Shown: positions 34,153-42,615 of the stretch, piece by piece
Numbering within the stretch: position 1 is the first letter of the stretch
How the letters are laid out: each line of letters starts with the position of its first letter
Assembly: GCF_004123145.1 (NCBI RefSeq)
Contig: NZ_SDKC01000001.1
Span: forward strand, 3,443,501 to 3,507,500
Reading direction: 5' to 3'
Length of the DNA: 64,000 nucleotides
DNA from: Blautia faecicola
GTDB taxonomy: Bacteria; Bacillota; Clostridia; Lachnospirales; Lachnospiraceae
Position numbers and translations under genes: made by a program
The notes under the pieces: model-generated
Databases searched by the model: none
Seen by the model: the letters and a program-made list of their open reading frames with translations, nothing else
What the model was told of the DNA's origin: nothing

Positions 34153-35022
34153 TCACTGTCCCTCGTACGCTTCTTTCAACTGCTTGCGGAAATCTTCCTC
34201 TCCCACACGCTGCAACGTCTTACGAAAACGTTCGCTTGGATTTGCATTTTTCTCAAAGAAGGTGATTGCCGCATCGGTCACACGGAACAGAGTCTCCTTG
34301 TCCGGGATCAGCGGAAGCAGTTCTTCTCCTTTGTAGATGTTATTTCCGAAAGTTCCGCCAAAAGATACAATATATCCCGGAGTTCCCTCCCATGCATCCA
34401 CCGGGCAGCTCTTGACACAGCGTCCGCAGTGATTACATTTTTCTGCATCCAGCTCTACTTTACCGTCCACCATTTTCAGTGCTTCCTGTCGGCAGGCTTT
34501 CACACACACACCGCAGGAAATACAGTCGTCTTCTTTGTATGTGATGTTCATGCCACCTTTGATTCCGACATCATTTTCTTCGGCTTTCAGACAGTTATTC
34601 TGACATCCGGTAACACCGAATTTGAACTTATGCGGAAGCTCCCGTCCGAAATATCTGGCATCCAGTTCTTTCGCCAGTGTGTAGGTGTCGATACATCCGC
34701 TGGGACAGACCTCCGATCCCTGACAGGCTGTGATGGTACGGACACGCGGTCCGCACACGCCGGTTCCCACACCGCCTTTTGCCAGTTCTTCTTTTACTTC
34801 GGCAAGTTCTTCCACTTTGATAAATGGAATCTCAATCCCCTGACGGGATGTCATATGTACATAGCCGCGGCCGTATTTTTCTGCTACTTCCGCCACTTTT
34901 TTGATATTTTCTGCAGTCAGGTTACCACCGATCACTGCCAGTCGCAGGGAACCGTAACCTTTCTGTTTCTGTCTCATATAGCCGCCTTTTTTTAAGGCTG
35001 CGTAATCTACTTTCTGTACCAT
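34153..35022 (-). CDS. Siroheme [4Fe-4S] sulfite (nitrite) reductase-like protein with ferredoxin domain
   Basis: Probably reduces sulfite to sulfide. The 289 residues are short for a sulfite reductase: an N-terminal ferritin-like-free half domain (KGYGSLRLAVIGGNLTAENI), siroheme/cluster cysteines in TACQGSEVCPSG and GVTGCQNNCLKAEEND (C-x5-C...C-x3-C), two [4Fe-4S] motifs (CISCGVCVKACRQEA, CNHCGRCVKSCPVDA), and a C-terminal tail. This layout resembles the small clostridial/archaeal sulfite reductases (AsrC or Fsr-C type). The start MVQKVDYAALKKGG has a good ribosome binding site (GGAGGAGAG). Siroheme synthesis genes are not in the window. Confidence 0.88.
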   Translation of the reverse strand: MVQKVDYAALKKGGYMRQKQKGYGSLRLAVIGGNLTAENIKKVAEVAEKYGRGYVHMTSRQGIEIPFIKVEELAEVKEELAKGGVGTGVCGPRVRTITACQGSEVCPSGCIDTYTLAKELDARYFGRELPHKFKFGVTGCQNNCLKAEENDVGIKGGMNITYKEDDCISCGVCVKACRQEALKMVDGKVELDAEKCNHCGRCVKSCPVDAWEGTPGYIVSFGGTFGNNIYKGEELLPLIPDKETLFRVTDAAITFFEKNANPSERFRKTLQRVGEEDFRKQLKEAYEGQ

Positions 35023-35034
35023 CGCTCTCTCCTC

Positions 35035-36270
35035 CTACAACGCTCCGATTTTTTCGATCGCCTGTGCAAAATCTGCTTTCAGATCTTCAATATCCTCGAT
35101 TCCCACGCTCACCCGGATCAGATCCTCGAAAACGCCTGCGTCTTCTTTTTCCTGTTCCGAACTGTGAAGACTGATCGTAGATCCCGGATGAATCACCAGT
35201 GTCTTCGTATCTCCGATATTGGAAAGTGTGTATGGAATCTTCAGTGCATCGATCAGTGCAAATGCATTTTCTTTGCTTCCCACCCGCAGAGTCAGGATCG
35301 CTCCGTATCCTCTGGAAAACTGTTTTTTAGCAATCTCATACCAGTTGCTGCTTTTCAGTCCCGGATAGTTGACGGTAACAGACGGGTACGTCTCTTCCAG
35401 CCACTGTGCAAGTTCCAGTGCATTGCTGCACTGCCGCTCCATCCGCAGTCCAAGCGTCTCCATACCGATCAGATTCAGATACGCATTCATCGGTGCCAGA
35501 CACGCGCCGGTGTCACGGAAAAGGCTGTTTCGGAGTCTTGCGATATACGCCATCGGTCCGAACTTTTTATAGGCTGCGATCTGCGGATACATCTGGGGAT
35601 CCCATTGGAATCTTCCGCTGTAAGTAAGGATACCGCTGATGGAATTGCTGCTTCCGTTGATGTATTTGGAAGAAGAATTGACCACGATATCGGCACCGTG
35701 TTTCAAGCCCTGGAACAGATACGCCGTTGCTGTTGTATTATCCAGGATCAGTGGAATCTTATGTGCATGTGCAATCTCTGCCAGCCGTTCCACATCAGTC
35801 ACATCCAGACAGGGATTGCCGATCGTCTCTGCAAAAAGCAGACGGGTATGTTCGTTGATAGCTCCCTCGATCGCTTCCCAGTCATTATTTTTTATATACC
35901 TGGTTTTGATATCGAATTCCTCAATATCGCGGAACAGATCGATCGATCCTCCGTAAAGACTTGCGGAAGATACGATCTCGTCCCCGCTTCGCACAATATT
36001 TAAAATGGCGTTCATGATCGCCGCCATACCGGAAGCACAGGCGATCGAAGCCATGCCGCCTTCCAGTTTTGTGATTCTGTTTTCAAATGCGGTTACTGTC
36101 GGGTTCCCTACGCGGGTATAACAGTAGCCGGGAGCTTTATTTTCAAATATTTTTTCCAGATCTGCGGCTGTGTCCTGTTCGAACGCACTGCTTTGATAGA
36201 CCGGGGGAAGGGTTGCTCCGTTTGCCTCCCGAACCACTCCTGCACGGAGAAGGTCTGTATTAAAACTCAT
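35035..36270 (-). CDS. O-acetylhomoserine sulfhydrylase (MetY-type PLP enzyme)
   Basis: Forms homocysteine from O-acetyl-L-homoserine and a sulfur donor. It belongs to the Cys/Met metabolism PLP family, 411 residues, with YCYTRVGNPTVTAFENRIT, the cofactor-lysine motif VNSSSKYINGSSNSISG and the C-terminal SVGIEDIEDLKADF. In Wolinella the equivalent enzyme takes sulfur from a protein thiocarboxylate made by neighbouring HcyS/HcyF, and HcyD releases homocysteine; the same gene set is present here. Two MITEs separate it from the thioredoxin reductase gene upstream. Confidence 0.9.
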   Translation of the reverse strand: MSFNTDLLRAGVVREANGATLPPVYQSSAFEQDTAADLEKIFENKAPGYCYTRVGNPTVTAFENRITKLEGGMASIACASGMAAIMNAILNIVRSGDEIVSSASLYGGSIDLFRDIEEFDIKTRYIKNNDWEAIEGAINEHTRLLFAETIGNPCLDVTDVERLAEIAHAHKIPLILDNTTATAYLFQGLKHGADIVVNSSSKYINGSSNSISGILTYSGRFQWDPQMYPQIAAYKKFGPMAYIARLRNSLFRDTGACLAPMNAYLNLIGMETLGLRMERQCSNALELAQWLEETYPSVTVNYPGLKSSNWYEIAKKQFSRGYGAILTLRVGSKENAFALIDALKIPYTLSNIGDTKTLVIHPGSTISLHSSEQEKEDAGVFEDLIRVSVGIEDIEDLKADFAQAIEKIGAL

Positions 36271-36302
36271 ACGCTTATTCCTCTCTCTCAGTAACGCGTC
36301 CT

Positions 36303-36468
36303 CTAGAGCGTGTCTGAAAAAGGCTTTTCGTGAGCTGCGAGTCTCAGTTTGTGGGAGATTTTATCCGAATGAGGGCGGCGTAGCGGGCTATGGCAACCGA
36401 ATGAGGGTAAAATCTCCCGCAAAGTGGGGCTTGCAGATTGCGGAAATGATTTTTCAGACACGCTCTAG
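36303..36468 (-). mobile_element. MITE-A copy 2 (166 bp)
   Basis: CTAG to CTAG with inverted ends AGCGTGTCTGAAAAA; the sequence is the reverse complement of copy 1 with scattered differences. It shares its right CTAG with copy 3, so the two stand in tandem in the middle of the sulfur operon. Confidence 0.9.
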
Positions 36469-36630
36469 AGCGTGTTTGAAAAAGGCTTTCTGCAAGATGT
36501 GCGTCACAGTTTGTGGGAGATTTTTCCTGAATGAGGGCGGCGTAGCGGGCTACGTCAACCGAATGAAGGTAAAATATGCCGCAAAGTGGGGCGTGCAGAT
36601 TGCAGGAATGATTTTTCAAACACGCTCTAG
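36465..36630 (-). mobile_element. MITE-A copy 3 (166 bp)
   Basis: Same length and orientation as copy 2, but its ends read AGCGTGTTTGAAAAA, identical to those of the complete IS5-like element at 2411. More diverged inside than copies 1 and 2. The 380-base gap between metY-type and trxB genes consists almost entirely of copies 2 and 3. Confidence 0.9.
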
Positions 36631-36654
36631 GATCATCCTGCGGAACGTTACTTT

Positions 36655-37554
36655 TTATTTCAAATATTCAGCCACCGCTGTCGCTGCGTTGGCTCCGTCG
36701 GAAACCGCTGTCACTACCTGGCGCAGTTTCTTTGTTCTGACATCTCCGGCCACATACAGTCCTGCCAGACTGGTTTCTCCGGTTTCGTCCGCTTTCACAT
36801 AGCCTGCCGGATCCAGTTCCACCAGATCCTTTACCAGTGCCGTCTGTGGGACCGATCCGAAGGCTACGAATACGCCATCTACATCGATCGCTGTTCCGTC
36901 TTCCAAAGCAACACCTGTTACTTTCGCTTCTCCGGTGATTTCTTTCACCTGGTGTTCCAGTACAAATGTGACATTCTCTTTTTCTCTCAGCTTTTCTACC
37001 GTGGCAGCTGCACCGCGAAACTCTTTTCTTCTGTGGATCACATACACCTGCTCTGCCAGACCTGCCAGATAACCGGCATCATCCAGTGCGGTATCTCCGC
37101 CGCCGAGCACGGCAACTTTTTTGCCCCGGTAAAAGGATCCGTCGCAGATCGCACAGTAGGAAACGCCTTTTCCCACATATTCTTTTTCTCCCGGAATATC
37201 AGCCCTCCGTGGGGATGCTCCCGCTGCATAGATCACGGTCTTTGATTCGATTACAGAACTGTCTGAGAAGGTCATCTGAAACTGTCCGGACTCTTCTTTT
37301 TGGATCCTGGTCACTTCCTGTTCCAGAAATTCAACTTCGAGTTTTACGGCATGTTCCCGGAATGTCTCTCCCAGATCATACCCGCTGATTCCCGGCATTC
37401 CCAGATAGTTGTCTACCCGACTGCTCTCTGCGATCTGTCCGGTTCCCTCATATTCTTTTTCTATCACTATAGCTGACAGGTTCGCCCGCTTTGCATAGAT
37501 CGCTGCGCTTAAACCTGCCGGACCGCTGCCGATGATACTTACATCATATACCAT
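36655..37554 (-). CDS. trxB: Thioredoxin reductase
   Basis: NADPH-dependent flavoprotein, 299 residues. FAD motif IIGSGPAGLSAAIYAKRA (8-25), redox-active CAICDGSFY, NADPH motif VLGGGDTALDDAGYLAG, and C-terminal GLYVAGDVRTKKLRQVV. It follows the sulfotransferase-like gene by 16 bases, with a thioredoxin one gene further up, so a complete NADPH-thioredoxin electron line is encoded in the sulfonate section of the island. Confidence 0.94.
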   Translation of the reverse strand: MVYDVSIIGSGPAGLSAAIYAKRANLSAIVIEKEYEGTGQIAESSRVDNYLGMPGISGYDLGETFREHAVKLEVEFLEQEVTRIQKEESGQFQMTFSDSSVIESKTVIYAAGASPRRADIPGEKEYVGKGVSYCAICDGSFYRGKKVAVLGGGDTALDDAGYLAGLAEQVYVIHRRKEFRGAAATVEKLREKENVTFVLEHQVKEITGEAKVTGVALEDGTAIDVDGVFVAFGSVPQTALVKDLVELDPAGYVKADETGETSLAGLYVAGDVRTKKLRQVVTAVSDGANAATAVAEYLK

Positions 37555-37570
37555 ATCTTTCGTTTCCTTA

Positions 37571-39070
37571 TTATTCTTCTTTCAGGTCGCCCTTCTTTAC
37601 AGAAGCCACGCAGAAGTCCAGTCTCTCTTCATCACTGTCTTCATCGTCCCCATTCATGCCTGTTACGCTGGATCGGTTCGGATCCACCCCTGCAACTACG
37701 GTTACCTTTCCGGTTCCTGCTCCTTTGGATGCTCCCGGTACACGGAAGGTTTCCACATCCAGCGGCTCGATAGATACTTCTTCTGCATGTGTTGCCTGCG
37801 GTACCCATTCGTATGGTGCACGGTATGCACGGTAAACCATGTTCATCTTGAAGTTTCCGCCGATATTTTTAAAGTAAGGGTTCACATATTCCCATACGAT
37901 CTCATGTTCCGGTGTCACTTCGATCAGATGTCCGTCTGATCCTTCGGTAATCAGTGTGTTGCCGTTTGGCAGTCGCTGTGCGGAACTGATGTAGGAGCTG
38001 TAGAACTTGGAAGCATCGGTAAATAACAGGTTTCCTGCTTCCAGTGGGGTGTACTGCCAGATGATCTCCAGTGTGATCGGATCAAATTCCAGAACACGGG
38101 AGTAATCTCTGTGTGCGTTGTTGTTACCGGTCGGTGCGGACGGGTTCGGGTTACCGTAACCACCTTCACCACCGTTATCGAATACCAGCAGATTGCCTTC
38201 TCCCGGCAGACCCTTCGGAATCATGTGGAAATGATGCTGGCCGATGATCCATCCCAGTTTGCGAAGCTCTTTCGTTTTAGAAAAATCAGGTCCGATCTGC
38301 CATACGATTTCTCCGGTTTTCTTGCTGATGATCGCCAGAACATTTGCATTTCTCGCATCAAAGATCAGGTTGTCCGGATGGAATCTCTCATCTCCCGCAT
38401 CGTACCATTTGTTCTCTCCGAGAACAGATACGCAGTTAATGTGCATCCAGTCACCACCGGCTTCTCCGTGAAGTCCCGGATTACGGAACAGAACATTTTT
38501 GGCAGCTTCATCAAAATCAAATTCTTCAAAATGATCAGAAGCACGCCAGCTCCACAGAATATTCCCTTCCCAGTCTACTTCGAGGATCTTGTCATCGATC
38601 AGTTTTTTATCGGAAATCTCATGATTGTATACATTTTCATGGGTCAGGATGATGGTATTTCCACTGTCGGTTTTCGGTTCGCCGCCCGGATAATAATATC
38701 CGACGGTATTTCCTTCTCTCTGGTAATCGTGATGCTGTCTTGCCTGCCAGGTCGGTTCTTTTCCCGGATCTGCGATCAGTTCCGTGTGATCGAATTTCCA
38801 GACGATATTTCCGTCATAATCCACCTGCACCAGATCCAGCTGATCCTGATATGCATATTTTCCACCACGCTCTCCGGTAGTTCCCATTACATACCCACCC
38901 GGAAGGATCTTGTTCGGAAATCCGCCAAGGCCTGCCCACAGATTCACTTCGTTTCCGTTCATATCGATCAGAAGTGCTCCTTTTGCGGATGGATAGATGG
39001 TGTAGCCGTTATACGCTTTCTCTTTGTTATATACTAAAACTCCTGTTGGAAATACAGTTGGATAACCCAT
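37571..39070 (-). CDS. Aryl-sulfate sulfotransferase-like beta-propeller protein, cytoplasmic
   Basis: Member of the arylsulfotransferase (ASST) family, 499 residues, predicted six-bladed propeller. Histidine-bearing motifs that resemble the catalytic region are QARQHHDYQREGN, GGDWMHINCV and GQHHFHMIPKGLPGEGN; repeated blade phrases include KILEVDWEGNILWSWRASDH and RVLEFDPITLEIIWQYTPLE. Known ASSTs move a sulfuryl group from a phenyl sulfate to a phenol without PAPS and are usually exported. This one has no signal peptide (MGYPTVFPTGVLVYNKEKAY). It lies between two redox genes and downstream of an importer, so its donor is probably brought in by that ABC system. Confidence 0.85.
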   Translation of the reverse strand: MGYPTVFPTGVLVYNKEKAYNGYTIYPSAKGALLIDMNGNEVNLWAGLGGFPNKILPGGYVMGTTGERGGKYAYQDQLDLVQVDYDGNIVWKFDHTELIADPGKEPTWQARQHHDYQREGNTVGYYYPGGEPKTDSGNTIILTHENVYNHEISDKKLIDDKILEVDWEGNILWSWRASDHFEEFDFDEAAKNVLFRNPGLHGEAGGDWMHINCVSVLGENKWYDAGDERFHPDNLIFDARNANVLAIISKKTGEIVWQIGPDFSKTKELRKLGWIIGQHHFHMIPKGLPGEGNLLVFDNGGEGGYGNPNPSAPTGNNNAHRDYSRVLEFDPITLEIIWQYTPLEAGNLLFTDASKFYSSYISSAQRLPNGNTLITEGSDGHLIEVTPEHEIVWEYVNPYFKNIGGNFKMNMVYRAYRAPYEWVPQATHAEEVSIEPLDVETFRVPGASKGAGTGKVTVVAGVDPNRSSVTGMNGDDEDSDEERLDFCVASVKKGDLKEE

Positions 39071-39097
39071 ATTCTTTTACCTCCTGTGGTCTGCTTT

Positions 39098-39412
39098 TTA
39101 TGCCAGTTTTTTAATCTCTTCCTGAATGATCAGCGGATGAACCTCACCCACCAGTCTGTTTTTGATCTCTCCGTTTTTGATAAACAGCAGGGTCGGTACC
39201 GCTGAGATATCAAATCTGCTCTGTAACAGTGCTTCCTGATCAATGTTGCATTTTCCGAAGAATACATCGTCTCCTTTTTCTTCGGAAAGTTTATTTAATG
39301 CACCCACCAGCTTCTTACAGTGGCTGCATGCGGTGGTGTAGAACTCTACAACCACCGGTTTGTCTTTATTGATTTCCTGGTCAAAATTATTTACGTTCAG
39401 TTCCTGTATCAT
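39098..39412 (-). CDS. Thioredoxin-like protein with CSHC active site
   Basis: Thioredoxin fold, 104 residues, active site CSHC in FYTTACSHCKKLVGAL, cis-proline in ISAVPTLLFIKNGEI. The unusual active site matches neither the housekeeping CGPC nor the second thioredoxin of the island (CVAC). It precedes the sulfotransferase-like gene by 27 bases and follows the binding-protein gene by 22. Confidence 0.88.
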   Translation of the reverse strand: MIQELNVNNFDQEINKDKPVVVEFYTTACSHCKKLVGALNKLSEEKGDDVFFGKCNIDQEALLQSRFDISAVPTLLFIKNGEIKNRLVGEVHPLIIQEEIKKLA

Positions 39413-39434
39413 AACTGCGGTTCTCCTTTGTCTC

Positions 39435-40469
39435 TTATTCGATGGTCACATTATCCGGAAATGCGATTTTGGCCACATCGGTGTTGATAAAATCGCGGAC
39501 ATTGTAATCTTTCGGGAAACTTCCGTGTTCAAATCCCCATTTTTCGATGTCTTCCAGATGTGTCGTTGCTTCCTCGGAAAATCCAGGCTCAAAGCTGTAG
39601 TTTTTCCAGTTTTCTTTAAAGTCTTCTGCTTTCAGACCAAGTTTGTCTGCCAGGTATTCTGCAGATTCATCCAGATGATCGTTGATATACTGCGTACTTT
39701 CATCGACAGCCTGCAGGAACTTAGCAAGAGTGTCTGTATTTTCTGAAATATATTTGTCGGTTGACAGGAAGTAGGATCCGGTCTGAATACCGATTTTCTG
39801 AGAAGTTGCCACCTGTACCCAGCCGGCTTCTTCGATATACTTTGCTTCGGAACCGTTGGCATACACAGCGGATGCACCGCCTTTCTGGATCAGCGCCAGT
39901 CTGGTCTGAGAAGAATCGGTGTTAATCAGGTTCTGTTTGCTTTCATCCAGACCCAGATATTCGATGCACTTACTTGCATAGTAGTAAGTTACCGTTCCTT
40001 CCTGGTACATGAATCCTGCGGAACCATCCAGGCTCTTCGGATCATCTGCGTATTTCGGATCTACATACAGACCACCGGACAGGGCCGACTGACCACCGGA
40101 GATCTGAGAAAAGATCTGCAGGTTTGTGGCATCCAGGGTATTTCCCAGACGATTGACTGCTGCATAATCTGCCATCATTCCGATGTCTGCGGTTCCGTTG
40201 ACTACCGCATCGATGGTATTGATACCGGCTACAAACTCTGTCGTCTGTAAGTCAATGCCGTATTTTTCAAAAATCCCCTGCCAGAGGCCAATTTCTGTTG
40301 CATACTGATCAAGCTGACCGGTCATCACTGCATCTCTCACGGTCACCAGATCTCCACCGGATGAAGATGCTGTTTTGTCTGTTGTCTGTGTGCTGCTATT
40401 TCCGCATCCGGCAAGTGTTCCAATGACAAAAACTGCTGCGGCTGCCAAGCTGATGATTCTTTTTTTCAT
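39435..40469 (-). CDS. ABC transporter substrate-binding lipoprotein (SsuA/TauA class)
   Basis: Extracellular binding protein of about 344 residues. Lipoprotein signal MKKRIISLAAAAVFVIGTLA then Cys-Gly-Asn; the NMT1/SsuA-like fold follows (LWQGIFEKYGIDLQTTEFVA, GINTIDAVVNGTADIGMMAD). The frame is open to 40532, but ATG 40469 behind GAGGAGG gives the proper signal peptide. Relatives bind taurine, alkanesulfonates, sulfate esters or nitrate; the context favours an organosulfur ligand. Confidence 0.88.
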   Translation of the reverse strand: MKKRIISLAAAAVFVIGTLAGCGNSSTQTTDKTASSSGGDLVTVRDAVMTGQLDQYATEIGLWQGIFEKYGIDLQTTEFVAGINTIDAVVNGTADIGMMADYAAVNRLGNTLDATNLQIFSQISGGQSALSGGLYVDPKYADDPKSLDGSAGFMYQEGTVTYYYASKCIEYLGLDESKQNLINTDSSQTRLALIQKGGASAVYANGSEAKYIEEAGWVQVATSQKIGIQTGSYFLSTDKYISENTDTLAKFLQAVDESTQYINDHLDESAEYLADKLGLKAEDFKENWKNYSFEPGFSEEATTHLEDIEKWGFEHGSFPKDYNVRDFINTDVAKIAFPDNVTIE

Positions 40470-40568
40470 AATAATGTTTCCTCCTCTTTCTAAAGCTGTT
40501 TTATGGTTTCCGCGAAACTGCTTTCTCCTCATATCGCAATCTCGCAGGTATTTTTCTCTTCCGGATTC

Positions 40569-41369
40569 CTACGCTTTTCTCACTCCGAAATGTTTTAAGA
40601 ACGTACAACCGAAAAGCTGAAGCAGACGGTCTGCAACGAATCCGATCAATGCCAGAGTAACGATTCCTGCGAATGCCCAGGCTGTTTTGTAGTACATCTT
40701 GGAACTCTGGATCAGATATCCAAGACCGTCATTGCCAACCAGCATCTCTGCTGCGATCACACAGATGATACTGCTGCTGAGTCCCAGCCGGATACCGGTG
40801 AAGATATTCGGAACTGCGGAAGGCAGTACCACGGTGAAAAACACTCTCAGTCGGCTGGCGCCCATACAGGATGCAGCCTCCATCAGAGAATGATCGGTAG
40901 CAACCACTCCTGCGATCGTGTTGACCAGCACCTGAAAAAATGCCGCATACAGGATCAGTGCTACTTTGGAAGTGTCATCCACACCAAACCACATCAGAAA
41001 CAGTGATGTCAGTGCGATAGCCGGGATAAAGCGAAACAGGCTCAGAATCGGCTCTATGATCCAGCGGAACGGTTTGAAATGTCCGACCACCAGTCCGATC
41101 GGTACCGCAATAACTACCGCCAGTCCCCAGCCTTTCAGTACACGGCTTACGGATGCTGCGATGTCCGCCCACAGTGTACCGTTGCTTACCAGTTCCCTGA
41201 TCGCTGCCCAGGTCTCTGCCGGACTTGGGAGGAAAATCTCATCATACTGTAAGGATCCCAGTCCCCAGAACAGAAAAACGATCAGCCAGGAGACGATTCC
41301 TGTTTTGATAACCTTCAAAGGCAGATCCCAACTGCCTGTCTTTTTTGTATTTGCTTTCTGTGATGCCAT
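40569..41369 (-). CDS. ABC transporter permease (SsuC/TauC class)
   Basis: Membrane subunit of 266 residues with about six helices and the EAA loop EAASCMGASRLRVFFTVVLPSAVPNIFTG, which contacts the ATPase. Start MASQKANTKKTGSWDLPLKV. It lies 17 bases after the ATPase gene and about 100 before the binding protein. Confidence 0.9.
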   Translation of the reverse strand: MASQKANTKKTGSWDLPLKVIKTGIVSWLIVFLFWGLGSLQYDEIFLPSPAETWAAIRELVSNGTLWADIAASVSRVLKGWGLAVVIAVPIGLVVGHFKPFRWIIEPILSLFRFIPAIALTSLFLMWFGVDDTSKVALILYAAFFQVLVNTIAGVVATDHSLMEAASCMGASRLRVFFTVVLPSAVPNIFTGIRLGLSSSIICVIAAEMLVGNDGLGYLIQSSKMYYKTAWAFAGIVTLALIGFVADRLLQLFGCTFLKHFGVRKA

Positions 41370-41386
41370 AGCTTTCTGCCTCCTTC

Positions 41387-42448
41387 CTAGATATAATACA
41401 TACTGGATATATCCAGTCCTTTGTTTGTCAGTGTTGTTGTTGTCTTATCATCAAAGACATACATCTGATTGATGACTACCCATACTTTGTCGCCGCTCTT
41501 TAACGGTCCGTTGACCAGCGGTGAATTCGTTCTCAGTGTGATGCCCCGGATATTTAACAGTACCTCAAAGTAATTACCCCGGAAAATACTCTGTTCTACG
41601 GTAGCATGTTCATAGATCGAACTTTCTTCGGTTATATCTTTCGGATTCTTGATCTCTACGAATTCCGGTCGGATGATCGCTTTCGTATCCGGTCCGATCG
41701 AATCAAATCCTTTTAATTTTCCATAATCTTCAATGATCGAAGATTTTCCGATAAACTGTGCCACAAACGGTGTCTTCGGATGCAGATAAATCTCCACCGG
41801 ATCTCCCATCTGCTCTACGCGGCCCTCATTAGTGATGATGATCTCATCCGCCACCTCGATCGCCTCGTCCTGATCATGTGTTACGAAAATACTGGTGATT
41901 CCGATCTTATCGATCGTCTCTCTTAACCAGGTACGAAGCTCCTGTCGAACTTTCGCGTCGATTGCTGCAAACGGTTCATCCAGAAGCAGCAGTTCCGGAT
42001 TCGGTGCCAGTGCTCTCGCCAGCGCGATTCGCTGTCTCTGACCACCGGAGAGCTGATCCGGATATCTCTTTTCCAGCCCCGGAAGCCCTACCAGATCCAG
42101 CAGCTCGGTTACTCTCTGTTTGATAAATTTCTTATCTTTCTTCTGGATCTTTAACCCATAAGCGATGTTGTCATATACCGTAAGATAAGGAAATAATGCG
42201 TAATTCTGAAATACGAATCCGATTCCTCTCTGACTCGAAGGAAGGTCGTTCACCACATTTCCGTTAATACAGATATCACCGGAATCCTGATGCTCCAGCC
42301 CGGCAAGCATTCGGAGGATCGTTGTTTTTCCACTTCCGGATGGTCCGAGAAGACCAACCAGTTTTCCTTTTTCAATTGCAAAGTTCACCTCTTTCGATGC
42401 CTGAAAATCACCGAAAGATTTATTGATATTTTTTAATTCAATATACAT
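41387..42448 (-). CDS. ABC transporter ATP-binding protein with TOBE-like C-terminus
   Basis: ATPase of the sulfonate/sulfate-ester importer, 353 residues. Walker A GPSGSGKT (35-42), signature LSGGQRQRIALARAL, Walker B LLLLDEPFAAID, then a C-terminal regulatory domain (KAIIRPEFVEIKNPKD, VEQSIFRGNYFEVLLNIRG) as in CysA/PotA. SsuB and TauB proteins normally lack that extra domain, so this subunit is CysA-like while its partners are SsuA/C-like. ATG 42448 with AAGGA upstream is preferred over the open frame to 42544. Confidence 0.9.
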   Translation of the reverse strand: MYIELKNINKSFGDFQASKEVNFAIEKGKLVGLLGPSGSGKTTILRMLAGLEHQDSGDICINGNVVNDLPSSQRGIGFVFQNYALFPYLTVYDNIAYGLKIQKKDKKFIKQRVTELLDLVGLPGLEKRYPDQLSGGQRQRIALARALAPNPELLLLDEPFAAIDAKVRQELRTWLRETIDKIGITSIFVTHDQDEAIEVADEIIITNEGRVEQMGDPVEIYLHPKTPFVAQFIGKSSIIEDYGKLKGFDSIGPDTKAIIRPEFVEIKNPKDITEESSIYEHATVEQSIFRGNYFEVLLNIRGITLRTNSPLVNGPLKSGDKVWVVINQMYVFDDKTTTTLTNKGLDISSMYYI

Positions 42449-42534
42449 AGCTTGTCGTCCTTTTCTCTCTCCTGTGCCTGTTTTTGTATTACCTATTATT
42501 CCTATCGAATTAGTATGTTGTATTCGTTGTAGAG

Positions 42535-42600
42535 ATAATATCACTTATACGTTTTTATGTCAATAAATGTAGTTATAGGAATTTTTTAGGATTGGTTATA
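42535..42600 (-). promoter_or_regulatory. Promoter and direct repeats ahead of the organosulfur operon
   Basis: Minus strand TTGACA (42558-42563), 17 bases, TATTAT (42535-42540). Upstream of the -35, CCTATAAC occurs twice about 22-24 bases apart, i.e. two helix turns. An ATAGGAATAATAGG motif follows downstream of the -10. Such arrays are typical of sulfur regulators (LysR- or CymR-like), but none is encoded here. Confidence 0.7.
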
Positions 42601-42615
42601 GGTTTTATCTATAGC

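Noticed and set aside
26937-36630. CRISPR-like repeats suggested by the recurring AGAGCGTGT sequences
   Set aside because: They are inverted element ends 166 bp apart with constant interior sequence, not direct repeats with variable spacers.
36344-36802. Open frames across the tandem MITEs (proteins with repeated RSRACLK phrases)
   Set aside because: The repeated protein phrases are simply translations of the MITE terminal repeats in copies 2 and 3.
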